64,000 nucleotides of DNA, from contig CAWCKM010000024.1 in NCBI GenBank assembly GCA_963796125.1, positions 1-64,000 on the forward strand, written 5' to 3'. Positions 1-9,400 of the stretch are shown here, in pieces. Positions within the stretch are counted from its first letter, which is position 1; every line of letters starts with the position of its first letter. The position numbers and the translations under genes are program-made. Source of the stretch: DASPRG01 sp963796125 (GTDB taxonomy: Bacteria > Nitrospirota > Thermodesulfovibrionia > Thermodesulfovibrionales > SM23-35). The notes under the pieces were generated by a model, which was not told the DNA's origin, did no database searches, and was given only the letters and a program-made list of their open reading frames with translations.

Positions 1-912
1 TGAGTATGTTTTGCCTGGAGTTAGCTCTGTATTGCTGTATGAAGTGATATCAGCCCCGGTAGTTTTTATCCTGCTCCATGGGTTTGTAGACGAACATGTA
101 CCAGATTTCCTGTATATCTGGAAACCAGTCTCGTTGTTGCTTGTGTCAGTCCATGTGAGGTTTATTCTGCTTGATGATACAGCAGTTGCTGTTAGACTTG
201 TTGGTTTATAGGGAACAACTGCATAGTTAGTTGCAGGTGAACACCCACTGCTGTTACATGCCTTAATGTAATAACTGTAAGTCGTTGAAGAAGTGTTTCC
301 TGATGCTGTTGTATCAGTGTGGCTAACTATATTTGTACCTTTTGTGGCAAGGAGACCCCATGAACCTGCCCCAGCCTTTCTATAAATCCTGAAACTCTTT
401 TCATCTGTAGAGTTATCTGTCCATATCAGTTTTATCTCGCTTGCGGATATAGAGGTTGCATTTAGATTTGTTGGCGCTTTCGGTGTTCCTGAAAGGGCTG
501 TCTTTGTCGATGCACAGTTTGAATAATCAGAGCTACCAGCTGCATTGTAAGCTCTCACCCGATAGGAGTATGTGGTATTGGGAGTTAAACCTGTATTGGT
601 ATGAGTTGTTACATTTGCTTCTTTTGTTGCAATCTGTAACCATGAATTTGTAGAGTCACATTCCCCTTCTTTTCTCTGTATCTTAAATCCATCCTCATTG
701 TTTGAATTATCCTTCCAAGTGAGTACGATACTTGATGATGAAGTAGCCTTTGCGCTTAATAAAGAAGGTGAATTAGGAATCGTTATGACAGAGATCTCAT
801 CAGATTGTTCGGTGAAATCCCAATCTCCTGCAGCGTCTGTGCTATCTGCAAAATACAAGCTTGCAGAAATCATAGTCAGACATAGCGTTAATATAAAGAT
901 AAGTCTTTTCAT
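1..912 (-). CDS. Secreted fibronectin type III repeat protein (partial, runs off left edge)
   Basis: The minus-strand frame is open from an ATG at 912 to the window edge (304 codons, no stop). The start is preceded by an AAGGGGG-type ribosome binding site. Residues 1-27 form a signal peptide (MKRLIFILTLCLTMISAS, then an AADS-like region). At least three fn3-type units follow. Each has the SLTWTD/N, GFxIxRK, W...I and Y.Y.V.A.N pattern, for example TWKDNSNNEDGFKIQRK and WTDTSNNETGFQIYRK, and units two and three start with the phrase APTNLNATS or KPTSLTATA. The protein is probably extracellular, and fn3 units usually serve as spacers in surface or carbohydrate-binding proteins. The function of the missing C-terminal part is unknown. 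Confidence 0.8.
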   Translation of the reverse strand, partial: MKRLIFILTLCLTMISASLYFADSTDAAGDWDFTEQSDEISVITIPNSPSLLSAKATSSSSIVLTWKDNSNNEDGFKIQRKEGECDSTNSWLQIATKEANVTTHTNTGLTPNTTYSYRVRAYNAAGSSDYSNCASTKTALSGTPKAPTNLNATSISASEIKLIWTDNSTDEKSFRIYRKAGAGSWGLLATKGTNIVSHTDTTASGNTSSTTYSYYIKACNSSGCSPATNYAVVPYKPTSLTATAVSSSRINLTWTDTSNNETGFQIYRKSGTCSSTNPWSRIKTTGADITSYSNTELTPGKTYS

Positions 913-965
913 TTCAAAACCCCCCTTACTTTTTGAATTTAACGAAATAACCGTCCCAATCCCCC

Positions 966-1177
966 TCATGGCGTTGTTGCATTAACACAATTAGAATAGA
1001 GAGAGTATCCGTTGGCATATGGTCTTGCCAATGACTTTTTATATGCCCTTACTTTATAAGAATAGGTTGCCCCCGAGTTAACACCCATATCAGTATAAGC
1101 AGTAGCATTCGGCAGTGTAGTAGTAAGTAAAGGAATTGTAGGCGTACAAGTCCCGGATTTTCTTAAAAAATTATTCC
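966..1177 (-). pseudogene. Remnant of an fn3-domain gene (C-terminal end only)
   Basis: On the minus strand, a frame ending in TGA at 966-968 reads as the second half of an fn3 unit: RKSGTC, then an AYTDMGVNSGATYSYKVRAY stretch, then NCVNATTP. The RKSGTC segment closely matches the third unit of the neighbouring gene (YRKSGTCSST). Upstream of about 1177 the similarity stops abruptly. The frame continues into unrelated sequence (RPFVFSAVEEFVTRN) without a start codon or signal peptide. This looks like the 3' end of a deleted or recombined paralogue of the gene at 1-912, which begins 53 bases further along. Confidence 0.55.
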
Positions 1178-1494
1178 TTGTTACAAATTCCTCAACAGCC
1201 GAAAAAACAAAAGGCCGAACTCTCCTGAAGGTTCATCCTTCGGTTGGTTGGCCAAATTTTTACTTTAAAGCACTGCTTCCCACCCCCTACCCCACAAGGG
1301 TTGGCTTTATCTGAACAAGTAAATATTTAGATATGGAAACTTAGGTTGTTTTCTGCTCTGGAAGTATCCCCCTTATAAGAATATATAACTTATGACCTGT
1401 TTGTCTATGGAATTCTTGCTATTTTATAGGTCAAAATTGCTATCTTGTGGCTTTTTCCCTCAGATGGATGTTACATATCACCAGACTTTTGGAA
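1178..1494. other. Non-coding stretch
   Basis: About 320 bases between the fn3 remnant and the stop of the nitrilase-family gene. The part around 1205-1310 is rich in short C and G runs and contains a partial inverted repeat (CCTTCAGGAG against CTCCTGAAGG). I see no gene, RNA gene or convincing promoter here. Confidence 0.4.
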
Positions 1495-2316
1495 TTAAGA
1501 GGAATTTGGGAACAGTTTTTCCGTTATCTTCGAATACATCTCAGGTCTTCTGTCATTAAAAACATTATTGAGGGCAGTCAGGGATTTATCTCTTGCTGAT
1601 TCAGGCTTGATATCCGCAACCATTAAAACCTCTTCATTCTCAGGCGCCTTGACAAGAACTTCCCCTTCCGGTGAAGCAATAAGGCTTTGTCCTATGAACC
1701 TGAGAGATGGTCCTTCCTTTCTGTTTTCCTCTCCGATCCTGTTTGCGGTTATGCCATATACCCTGTTTTCAAGGCATCTTACAGGCATGGCAGCAGGGCA
1801 ATAGGGCAGAACAAGATTTGCAGGATGGGCAATAATGTCTGCTCCCATAAGGGCAAGGACTCTCATTGATTCAGGAAAGAACCAGTCAAAACAAATCATA
1901 ATGCCTACCCGTCCTATCTCTGTATCCCAGACCCTGAATCCGGTGTCGCCAGGACTGAAAAAGAGCTTCTCTTCAAAAAAGAGATGCGTCTTCCGATAAA
2001 CCCCTACAACTCCCCCAGGACCTATAAGAACGGCACTATTAAAAAATCTATCGCTATCTCTTTCCGGAAGACCGGCGGCAATATAAATGCCTTTCTGCCG
2101 AGACAATTCTGAAAGGAGTTGAGTTGTGTATCCTTCTGGTACCGGCTCTGAGAGTTCTGCAACTTCGTCTTTAGAAATAAACTGATATCCCGTCGCAAAA
2201 AACTCCGGCAAAACAATGAGGTCTGCCTCAGTATCTGAAAGTACAGAAAGGACTTTTTTAATATTCTCATCTTTCTTGCCAAAGACAGGTGCAAATTGGT
2301 AAAACCCTGCTTTCAT
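1495..2316 (-). CDS. Carbon-nitrogen hydrolase (nitrilase superfamily)
   Basis: The 273-residue protein has the complete nitrilase-superfamily triad in the usual order: E38 in LPEFF, K109 in YRKTHLF and C142 in ICFDW. The NRIG motif and the C-terminal strand region also match. Members hydrolyse amides or nitriles (ω-amidase, N-carbamoyl amidase, formamide- or NAD-related). The sequence around C142 (ICFDWFFPES) is of the amidase type, but the substrate cannot be told. It is a soluble, cytoplasmic enzyme. The gene reads on the minus strand, with the lipoprotein gene upstream about 510 bases away, so it is probably transcribed alone. Length is normal for the family and the frame is intact. Confidence 0.88.
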   Translation of the reverse strand: MKAGFYQFAPVFGKKDENIKKVLSVLSDTEADLIVLPEFFATGYQFISKDEVAELSEPVPEGYTTQLLSELSRQKGIYIAAGLPERDSDRFFNSAVLIGPGGVVGVYRKTHLFFEEKLFFSPGDTGFRVWDTEIGRVGIMICFDWFFPESMRVLALMGADIIAHPANLVLPYCPAAMPVRCLENRVYGITANRIGEENRKEGPSLRFIGQSLIASPEGEVLVKAPENEEVLMVADIKPESARDKSLTALNNVFNDRRPEMYSKITEKLFPNSS

Positions 2317-2419
2317 TCCATACCCTTTAACTTAAGCTCTGCAAAGAAATATTCTCTTTTAAAGGTTGTGTAAAGGTGATGTTTAAAAGCCTTGAAAGAT
2401 GGATAAACAAAAACTCCTT

Positions 2420-2827
2420 CTACTTGAACTCTGGTAAGGTACTTATCAGTCGCCACCGTTTCTTCTTTTCTTTTTCAGTGCAAACATAGGACCACTTTTG
2501 TTTATCTATAAGAGTCTTGACCATGTATACCGGAGAGATATAGTAATCAAACTCCACTTCCACTATTTGCTCACCTCTGGCAGCTTCAAAATCTGCATTC
2601 ACTATGCGATAGTCAACAATCTTTACATTCTTTGCTATTTTTGCTCTTGCCTCAAAATCCTCCTTTTGAGACTGATCCACAAAGTTTTTCGCCCTGTTAA
2701 ATTCACCCCGGCGCAACAAATCGTTATACGCTATAACAGTACCATCCAGTTCTTCTCTGAGGCTTGTTAGGGTACTACAGGCGCTAATGATTACACTTAA
2801 CACACAAATAAGTAAAATATTTCGCAT
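2420..2827 (-). CDS. Small predicted lipoprotein of unknown function
   Basis: I chose the ATG at 2827 because it gives a classical lipoprotein signal: MRN, a hydrophobic stretch, then a lipobox ending IISAC at about residue 17. An upstream in-frame ATG at 2866 would add 13 residues ahead of that signal. The mature part is about 118 residues, charged and mostly helical at the start (LREELDGTVIAYNDLLRRGE), followed by a strand-rich region with DYRIVNADF, EVEFDYYIS and a W-containing end. This resembles small lipoproteins with an NTF2-like or tetratricopeptide-adjacent fold, but I do not recognise the family. Confidence 0.68.
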   Translation of the reverse strand: MRNILLICVLSVIISACSTLTSLREELDGTVIAYNDLLRRGEFNRAKNFVDQSQKEDFEARAKIAKNVKIVDYRIVNADFEAARGEQIVEVEFDYYISPVYMVKTLIDKQKWSYVCTEKEKKKRWRLISTLPEFK

Positions 2828-2970
2828 TTTCACGTCCACCAAAATTGATATTATTCCTGCTATCAACTATCGTATGGGAAGCATGAAATAATGTCAATAT
2901 CGTTGTAACTTACACAGACTATCCAAGAAAAGCTGAATGCTCAGAAGCAGATTTCATTTGTCATTGGTAA

Positions 2971-3046
2971 TGTCATTCTGGCTTGTCCAGAATCCTTCCG
3001 ATTTGCTCGGTATCAGAAGAAAGATTCCCGACAAGCGGGAATGACA
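2971..3046. repeat. Dispersed palindromic repeat, TGTCATTC...GAATGACA type
   Basis: The ends are imperfect inverted repeats of about 24 bases: TGTCATTCTGGCTTGTCCAG against TGTCATTCCCGCTTGTCGGG read from the other side. The same element recurs at 4833-4892, 54675-54749, 60763-60822 and 62846-62910. Every copy lies between genes. Confidence 0.8.
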
Positions 3047-3083
3047 GCTGGTTTAGTTTCCTGTCTGTAGCACTTCCTGACAC

Positions 3084-3118
3084 TGTCATTGCGAGGGACA
3101 AAGTCTCGAAGCAATCTC
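3084..3118. repeat. Short dispersed repeat, TGTCATTGCGAG type
   Basis: It reads TGTCATTGCGAGGGACAAAG followed by TCTCGAAGCAATCTC. The ends TGTCATTGCGAG and CGAAGCAATC are typical of a widespread bacterial intergenic repeat. A larger relative with both arms lies at 60438-60543. Confidence 0.6.
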
Positions 3119-3162
3119 AAGCTCATTGACCTGTTACTTTTTAAACTCTAAACTATTACTGT

Positions 3163-3831
3163 ATGGAAATACGAAAATTTTTTTCGACTGTCTTTTTATT
3201 CAGTTCTTTTTCTGAGCAAGAACTCCATCTCCTTGAATCTTTCTCATCCTGGAAAAATGTTTTCAAAGGAGAGCAGATATTTTCAGAGGGCCTCGATGCA
3301 ACCGCATTTTTCATAGTCGTATCGGGAACAGTGAAAATCTACAAAATTTCTCCTGACGGTAAGGAACATACTCTTCATATTCATGGCCCCGGAGATCTTA
3401 TAGCAGAAGCTGCGATTTTTGATTCCATGGTTTACCCTGCTTCCTGCATTGCTTTGGAAGACTCAACCCTTGTGCGTATTCCGAGAGAAGGATTCCTCAC
3501 CCTTATCAAGAAATATCCGGAGCTCGCATTGAAGATGATGAGCAGTTATTCAAAGAGACTGAGGCAATTCGTCTTAAAAATTGAGGAGCTGTCACTGAAG
3601 GACATCAAGTCAAGACTTGCAGGATATTTACTCGAAAACAGCACCATTGAGAATGGCAAGACTGTTTGCAGACTTACCTATTCGAAAAAAGAACTCTCTT
3701 CCTTGCTCGGGACAATCCCTGAGACACTATCACGGTCTTTTGCCTTTTTAAAGCAGAAAGGCCTCATCGTGGAAAAGGATAATATTATCATCATTCCAGC
3801 CCCTGAAAAACTGAAGTTCCTTTCATCGTAA
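3163..3831 (+). CDS. Crp/Fnr family transcriptional regulator
   Basis: The 222-residue protein has an N-terminal cyclic-nucleotide-type effector domain (about residues 15-130, with GEQIFSEG and PGDLIAEAAIF), a long dimer helix, and a C-terminal winged helix. Its recognition helix contains TIPETLSRSF. The E-x-x-S-R pattern is that of FNR/DNR proteins, which bind TTGAT/C-N4-A/GTCAA palindromes, rather than the R-E..R pattern of CRP. There are no N-terminal cysteines for an FNR-type [4Fe-4S] cluster, so the signal is more likely NO/haem (DNR-like) or another ligand. A matching palindrome lies just downstream, ahead of the ferredoxin gene, which is the likely target. Confidence 0.88.
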   Translation: MEIRKFFSTVFLFSSFSEQELHLLESFSSWKNVFKGEQIFSEGLDATAFFIVVSGTVKIYKISPDGKEHTLHIHGPGDLIAEAAIFDSMVYPASCIALEDSTLVRIPREGFLTLIKKYPELALKMMSSYSKRLRQFVLKIEELSLKDIKSRLAGYLLENSTIENGKTVCRLTYSKKELSSLLGTIPETLSRSFAFLKQKGLIVEKDNIIIIPAPEKLKFLSS

Positions 3832-3911
3832 AAATCACGTTATTTATTACTATGTATCCTCTTCGTTATCCCCCTGCTGCTCCTTCAGCCGTTTCATTTG
3901 TAATTCCTCTC

Positions 3912-3958
3912 TTGACTTAAGTCAAAGACGAACTTCCTCATAAGGTGTATCTTATAAG
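3912..3958 (+). promoter_or_regulatory. FNR/DNR-type operator and promoter of the ferredoxin gene
   Basis: A perfect palindrome TTGACTTAAGTCAA lies at 3912-3925. A -10-like TATCTT lies at 3948-3953 (TATAAG at 3953-3958 is an alternative). With transcription starting near 3960, the palindrome centre is at about -41.5, the standard position for FNR-family activation from a class II promoter. A good ribosome binding site (AAAGGAG, 3971-3977) precedes the ATG at 3985. The site sits directly after a gene whose product has the matching recognition helix. Confidence 0.65.
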
Positions 3959-3984
3959 CAAGAAATTCGGAAAGGAGTTTAAGA

Positions 3985-4740
3985 ATGAAACGAAAAATAG
4001 TCACAATTAATGAAGACCTCTGCGATGGCTGCGGCAATTGCGTAACCGCCTGTTCAGAAGGGGCATTACAGATTGTTGATGGGAAGGCAAAACTTGCTAA
4101 AGAAGATTTCTGTGACGGTTTTGGAGACTGTATCGGTGGATGCCCGACAGGTGCGTTAACAATAGAGGAGAGAGAATCAAGCCCCTTTGATGAAGAAGCA
4201 ACAAAAGAATATCTCCTGAAAACACGGGGGAAAGAAGCGGTATGGAGAATGGAAGAGGCACAGAAAAAACATACCATAAAAGAACAGAGACCTCTGCCGT
4301 GTGGGTGCCCAGGGAGTTTTGCTCAAACGCTCAATAGTTCGATTGCAACTAATATCTTCAGCCATCAGAACATAGCATCCCAACTAAGGAACTGGCCTGT
4401 TCAGATAACCCTGCTCCCTGTTAAAGCTCCTTATTACAATAATGCTGATGTAGTGGTAGCAGCCGACTGCTGCGCATATGCATACGGTAGTTTCCACAAT
4501 GATTTTATTAAGGATCATACACTGGCAATCGGCTGCCCCAAACTTGATAACGCCAAATCATACGAAGAGAAACTAACAGCCATATTCTCTGAAAATGACA
4601 TTCAATCAGTGACGGTTACCTACATGGAAGTGCCGTGCTGCATGGGCCTTCTGAAATTGGTTGAGGAGGCAGTAAGGAAAAGTGGAAAAGAGATTCCGTT
4701 AAAAGAAGTGAAGATAGGTATAAGGGGCGAAGTCTCGTAG
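3985..4740 (+). CDS. Ferredoxin-domain protein with cysteine-rich C-terminal domain
   Basis: The 251-residue protein starts with a bacterial-ferredoxin fold. Motif one is complete: C13, C16, C19 and C23. Motif two has C43, F46, C49 and C53, so phenylalanine replaces its second cysteine; that cluster may be [3Fe-4S] or absent. The C-terminal 170 residues carry further cysteine pairs (CGCPGS, ADCCAYA, IGCPK, VPCCMG), which suggests another metal site. The protein is soluble, with no signal peptide. It probably passes electrons in anaerobic or nitrosative-stress metabolism, as inferred from its Crp/Fnr neighbour and the operator at 3912. The exact role is not established. Confidence 0.75.
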   Translation: MKRKIVTINEDLCDGCGNCVTACSEGALQIVDGKAKLAKEDFCDGFGDCIGGCPTGALTIEERESSPFDEEATKEYLLKTRGKEAVWRMEEAQKKHTIKEQRPLPCGCPGSFAQTLNSSIATNIFSHQNIASQLRNWPVQITLLPVKAPYYNNADVVVAADCCAYAYGSFHNDFIKDHTLAIGCPKLDNAKSYEEKLTAIFSENDIQSVTVTYMEVPCCMGLLKLVEEAVRKSGKEIPLKEVKIGIRGEVS

Positions 4741-4832
4741 TCATTACGAACTTGTTTCGGAATCTATAAATCTATGGATGCCGAACTATTGATTCCTGCA
4801 TAACTAATGACCTATGCAATTCCCCCGTAATC

Positions 4833-4892
4833 TGTCACTCCCGCTTGTCGGGAGTCCTTCTGAAGAAAGATTCCGGACAAGCCGGAATGACA
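4833..4892. repeat. Dispersed palindromic repeat, TGTCA...TGACA type
   Basis: A 60-base copy. Its left arm is TGTCACTCCCGCTTGTCGGG and its right arm is CCGGACAAGCCGGAATGACA, with a short CTTCTGAAGAAAG centre. It lies between the convergent ferredoxin and glcD-type genes, where the hairpin could also act as a weak terminator. Confidence 0.8.
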
Positions 4893-4977
4893 AGAATAGG
4901 ACATTACTTTTACATCTTTCAATAAATTCAGCATGACATCCGAAAGTTTGCACATTTTTGATGTAATGTTAGATTTC

Positions 4978-6337
4978 TCAGGATGGAAACATTTTTCCGG
5001 GATTCAGGATATTTTTTGGATCAAAAACCTTTTTTATTGACTTCATGATTGACAGTCCTGTTTCTGAAATCTCCATTCCTATATAAGGTGCTTTCGTTAA
5101 CCCGATGCCGTGCTCTCCTGAGATAGTACCGCCAAGATCAAGAGTTTCCTTAAAGACGTGCTTAACAAGCTCGACCCCCTTTGTATATTCCTCTTTATTG
5201 TTCCTGTCAATCATAATATTCACATGTATGTTACCGTCGCCTGCATGCCCGAAATTCACTATCTTTATACCGCTCTCCTCTGAAAGCCTCCTGAGGCGTT
5301 TCAGCATTTCGGGTATCCTGTTCCGCGGAACAACTATATCTTCATTGATTTTAGTAGGGCTTATATGATAGAGGGCAGGAGAAACAGCACGCCTTGCCTC
5401 CCACAGTTTAGCCCGTGCCTCTTCGTCTTCTGCCATACTCACCTCAGCGCCGAGATGCCTGCATATATCAGCAACTTTTTCAGCTTCTCTGGTAATTGTT
5501 GCTGGGTATCCGTCAAGCTCTATGAGAAGAACTGCCTCTGCTTCCCGAGGAAGACCGACGGGTTTGAAATTCTCAACAGCCATGATCACCTCGCGGTCCA
5601 TAAATTCAAGAGTTCTTGGTATTATCTTTGACGCTACAATATGAGATACTGCAAGACCTGAGGACTCAAGATTATTGAACAGAGCGAGTAACGTAATGAC
5701 TTCCTCAGGCATGGGGAGTATCTTCAAGCGAATTTTTGTAAAGACTGACAGTGTCCCTTCTGATCCAACAAGCAGCCTTGTAAGATCGTACCCCACTACC
5801 CCCTTTGAAGTCTTAACGCCTGTAGTTAATACATCCCCATTCGGAAGCACCGACTCGATCTCCATCACATAGTCTCTCGTTACACCATATTTGATTGCCC
5901 TTGGCCCCCCAGCGTTTTCTGCAACATTCCCTCCTATGGTACAGAAGTTCATGCTCGCAGGATCTGGCGGATAGAAGAGCCCTTTTCTTTCGAGCTCCCG
6001 CTGCAGCCTTCCGTTTATCAGACCTGGCTCACAGAGGACATGATAGATTCTCAGGATCTATCTCGAGTATCCTGTTCATTTTTTCCAGACTGAGCAGGAT
6101 CGCTCCGGTTACCGGTACACCTCCCCCTGTCATGCCAGTTCCTGCACCCCGTGGAATAACAGGAATACCGTTATCATAGGCATATTTCATTATCTTCACA
6201 ACATCCTCTGTATGTTCTGGCCAGACAACTGCCGAAGGAGAAACCTCCATTCCCGAGGCATCAAAACCGTAGCAGATAAGGTCTTCAGGAGCGGTTGATA
6301 TTTTTATGTTTGGAAATTCGTCAATGAGAGCATTCAT
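4978..6337 (-). pseudogene. glcD: FAD-linked oxidase, GlcD/lactate dehydrogenase type (frameshifted)
   Basis: The N-terminal part (6029-6337) has the FAD-binding PCMH signature (VIPRGAGTGMTGGG). The C-terminal part (4978 to about 6050) carries YPPDPASMNFCTIGGNVAENAGG-type sequence and the oxidase C-domain ending (EHGIGLTKAPYI, FDPKNILNPGKMF). The two parts are in different frames. Near 6046 the text reads DPENL and then must shift to give VLCEPGLINGRLQREL. The gene is otherwise complete. The family oxidises D-2-hydroxy acids (glycolate, D-lactate) and passes electrons to a partner Fe-S protein, which is not encoded here. The N-terminus at ATG 6337 is about 15 residues shorter than usual. It may be a real pseudogene or a sequence error. 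Confidence 0.8.
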
Positions 6338-6445
6338 CAGAAATGATCTCGAGCATGCACCTGAGGCAAGTCGGAATCGACTCGCACCGAGATGCCCCGG
6401 CTATCTTTTCACCCGTTACTCATTACGCATCACTTGTCACTATTC

Positions 6446-9400
6446 TTATGCTTCGACCAGTTGCATGGATATCACCTTGGAGACCCCTGCCTCTTCCATG
6501 GTTATTCCGTAAAGATAATCAGCCACGCTCATGGTAGTCTTATTATGAGTGATGATAATAAACTGGATATCCCTTGACAGTCCATGCAACATATGTGCAA
6601 ATCTCTCTGTGTTTGACTCATCGAGAGTAGCATCTGCCTCATCCAGGATACAGAGAGGAGTTGGTTTAATTAAAAATCCTGCGAAAAGAAGGGAAAGGGC
6701 AGTAAGTGCCTTCTCCCCTCCTGAAAGGAGGTTGATATTCTGCAGTTTCTTCCCAGGTGGTTGAGATATGATCTCAAGACCTGACTCAAGGATGTTGTCT
6801 TCATCGGTCAAAACCAGGTCAACCCTTCCACCACCAAAAAGCATGGTAAAGACTTCAGAGAATTTTGTCTTGAGCACTTCGAAAGCCTCCCTGAGTTTCC
6901 TCTGTGTTGTTGCATTTATCTTTGTAATTGCTTCTTCAAGCTCTGCTATGGATTTGATCAAGTCCCCCTGCTGCTCGGAGAGGAAATCATAACGTGTACG
7001 CAGTTCATCATATTCTTCCAGGGTGCCCAGATTTACAGGCCCGAGTTCCTGAATCCTTTCTCTGAGAACCGCAAGCCTCTCTTCATCTTCTGGCGTAAGC
7101 GGTTCAGCCTCCATAGTGTCAATATCTGAACCATAGTTCTGGCGTATATGCTCAGAGAGATTATCCAGCTTCACTCTGTGCTCAGTCCTCGATATATCAA
7201 GTTCCGCGACCTTCTGCGAGAGGGAATCTATTGCACGCCTGAGGAGTTTAAGTTCCTGTTCTGCGGTAAGCAACTCCTGGTTTTCAGCATCAACCACCTC
7301 TTTCTTTGCAGATATTTCTTTTCTTAACGTATCTGCCACGGTGATCAGTGATTTTATTTTTTCTTCATATCCTGCTATCTCTGTTTCGCGTTGAGAGATA
7401 CGGGAGTTTACTGATGAGGTTTCTTCAATTAGGTAACCCTTTTTCTTTTCAATCTCCTCTATCTTTTTAAGTAAGGCTTCTTTTTCCTTTATGGCTGACT
7501 CAGTCCTTTCTTTGAGAGATGCGATGGAGAGCTTGAGGTCTGTCACATCGGAACGATAGCTTTCAATTCCAGACTTCTTTCCGGAGATTTCCTCCTGGAG
7601 GATAGTGCTATCCCTTTCCATATCCTCTTTCTTTGCTTCGGTTATCTGTACTTCAGACTCTTTCTCCACGATGAGTTTTTGTATTGACTCCTTTTCTCTG
7701 TTTAACTGTCCAGCTTCTGTCGAGAGATAAGTGAACTTCTTTTCTGTGCGCTCCCTCTCTTCCCTATGGTTATCAGCCGTCAACCTCAGAATAGAAATCT
7801 CCTTTTCCCTCTCTATTATGCGCGATTCGATATCTTTGAGTTCAGGTTCCCCCTTTTCAATGGACTCCTGGACTGAGAGTAGTTCAGATTCAAGTTGTCC
7901 TGCAATATCCTTCTTCTGTTCGATTAATCTCTCAAGTTCCCTTATTTCCCTTTTCTTTTTAAATATACCCCTAACCTCCCCTCCAATAACCGCCCCGGAA
8001 GGTTCAATAACCTCTCCATCAAGGGTTACATAGAACAATCTCTTTCCTGCTTCTACAAGATTAAGGGCATCTGTCAGATTTCTGATTATAAAGATATGTT
8101 CTAACAGTGCCTTTGCAACTCCTGAAAACTCCTCGGAAGTCCTTACAAAATCTGATGCCCTTCCTATCACCTCTTCAGGGAGATCGATCTTTTCAGAAAC
8201 TCCCTCATGCCCACCTCTTTCAAATCCCTCTCCGCCCCCTTCTGCTAAAGGGGAGATGGGGGGGGTTACTGGTATGAAAGCCGTTCTGCCAAGACTTCTC
8301 TCTTTCAGGGAAGATATTGCAATTTTGATATCACTGAAGGATGGCAGGATGAACAAATTCACCTTTTCAGAAAGCGCACTTTCAATGGCCTTTTCATAAT
8401 CAGCTTCGACCTCAAACATATCTGAAATGGGTTCAAGGATGCGGAAATCTGAACCATCCGAGAGGAGTTCCCTTGTAGGTCTGTCAAAGACAATTTCCCT
8501 GAGTGACTCAAGCCGTGATTTATATGATGCGAGTTCTTCCCTGAGATGCGACAGTGTTTTTCTGATCTCCTCGACCCTGTTTCTGCTGCTGGAGAGTTCA
8601 TTTATGCATATCTCTTTTTTTTCGTTGAGCAAGTGAAGCTCATTATTCCCCTCTATAAGTACTGTCTCTGCATCCTGTATTGAAGAATCTATCTCAGTCA
8701 TTCTCCTTTTCAGATTCTCAATATCCTTTTGAGAAGACACTTCCCTCCGGGTCAGGTCTTCGAGAGATGATAAGAGCATGTTGAGGTCATTTCTCAGGCT
8801 GCTACTCTCCTCCGAAATCCTGAAGAGCTCCCGTCTCTTCTCCTCGAGAAGTCCTTCTTTCCCTGAAAGTTCTTCCTCAAAAAATCTAAGGAGATCCGTT
8901 TTCTCCCTGAGCATTTCTTTCTGCCTCTCTATGTCCGAAAAAAGGTCTTGCTCGGCGATGTTCAAGCTGTCCCTTTTTATCAGTGCTTCATGACCTTGTG
9001 TATTAAATTCCTCCTTTTGCTGGTAAAGTTTTGTAAGATATTCGCCCAGGTTATCCCTTTCGGTTTTAGCTATCGCCGTGTTCTTTTCGAGTTCTGCGAC
9101 TTCCTTCTCCAAGCCCTGTAAATTCTCAAGGAGTTCCTGCAAGGTCTTCTCTTTCTCAAGAAGTTCAAAGTGTTTCACTTCGGTCAGATTCTCAATTTTT
9201 GTAAGTTCTGCTCTCTTCAGCGCCTCCTCTTGCCTCAGGGCGTTATACTCTGAAAGGATTTTTGAGAAGGATTCTTTCAGTGTCTGATAATCTCTTTTTG
9301 CAATCTTCAGTTCGATTGAACCGATTTCAGAAGAAAGATTTTTATACCTTTCGGCCTTTTTTGCAAGCCTGTCAAGGAAATTGATCTGTTTCTTTACCTC

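Larger units (their letters stand above)
2828..3162. other. Intergenic region with two dispersed repeats
   Basis: Between the divergent lipoprotein and Crp/Fnr genes lie a palindromic repeat (2971-3046) and a shorter CATTGCGAG-type repeat (3084-3118). These occupy most of the space, leaving about 45 bases immediately upstream of the regulator gene. I see no good -35/-10 pair. Confidence 0.5.
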
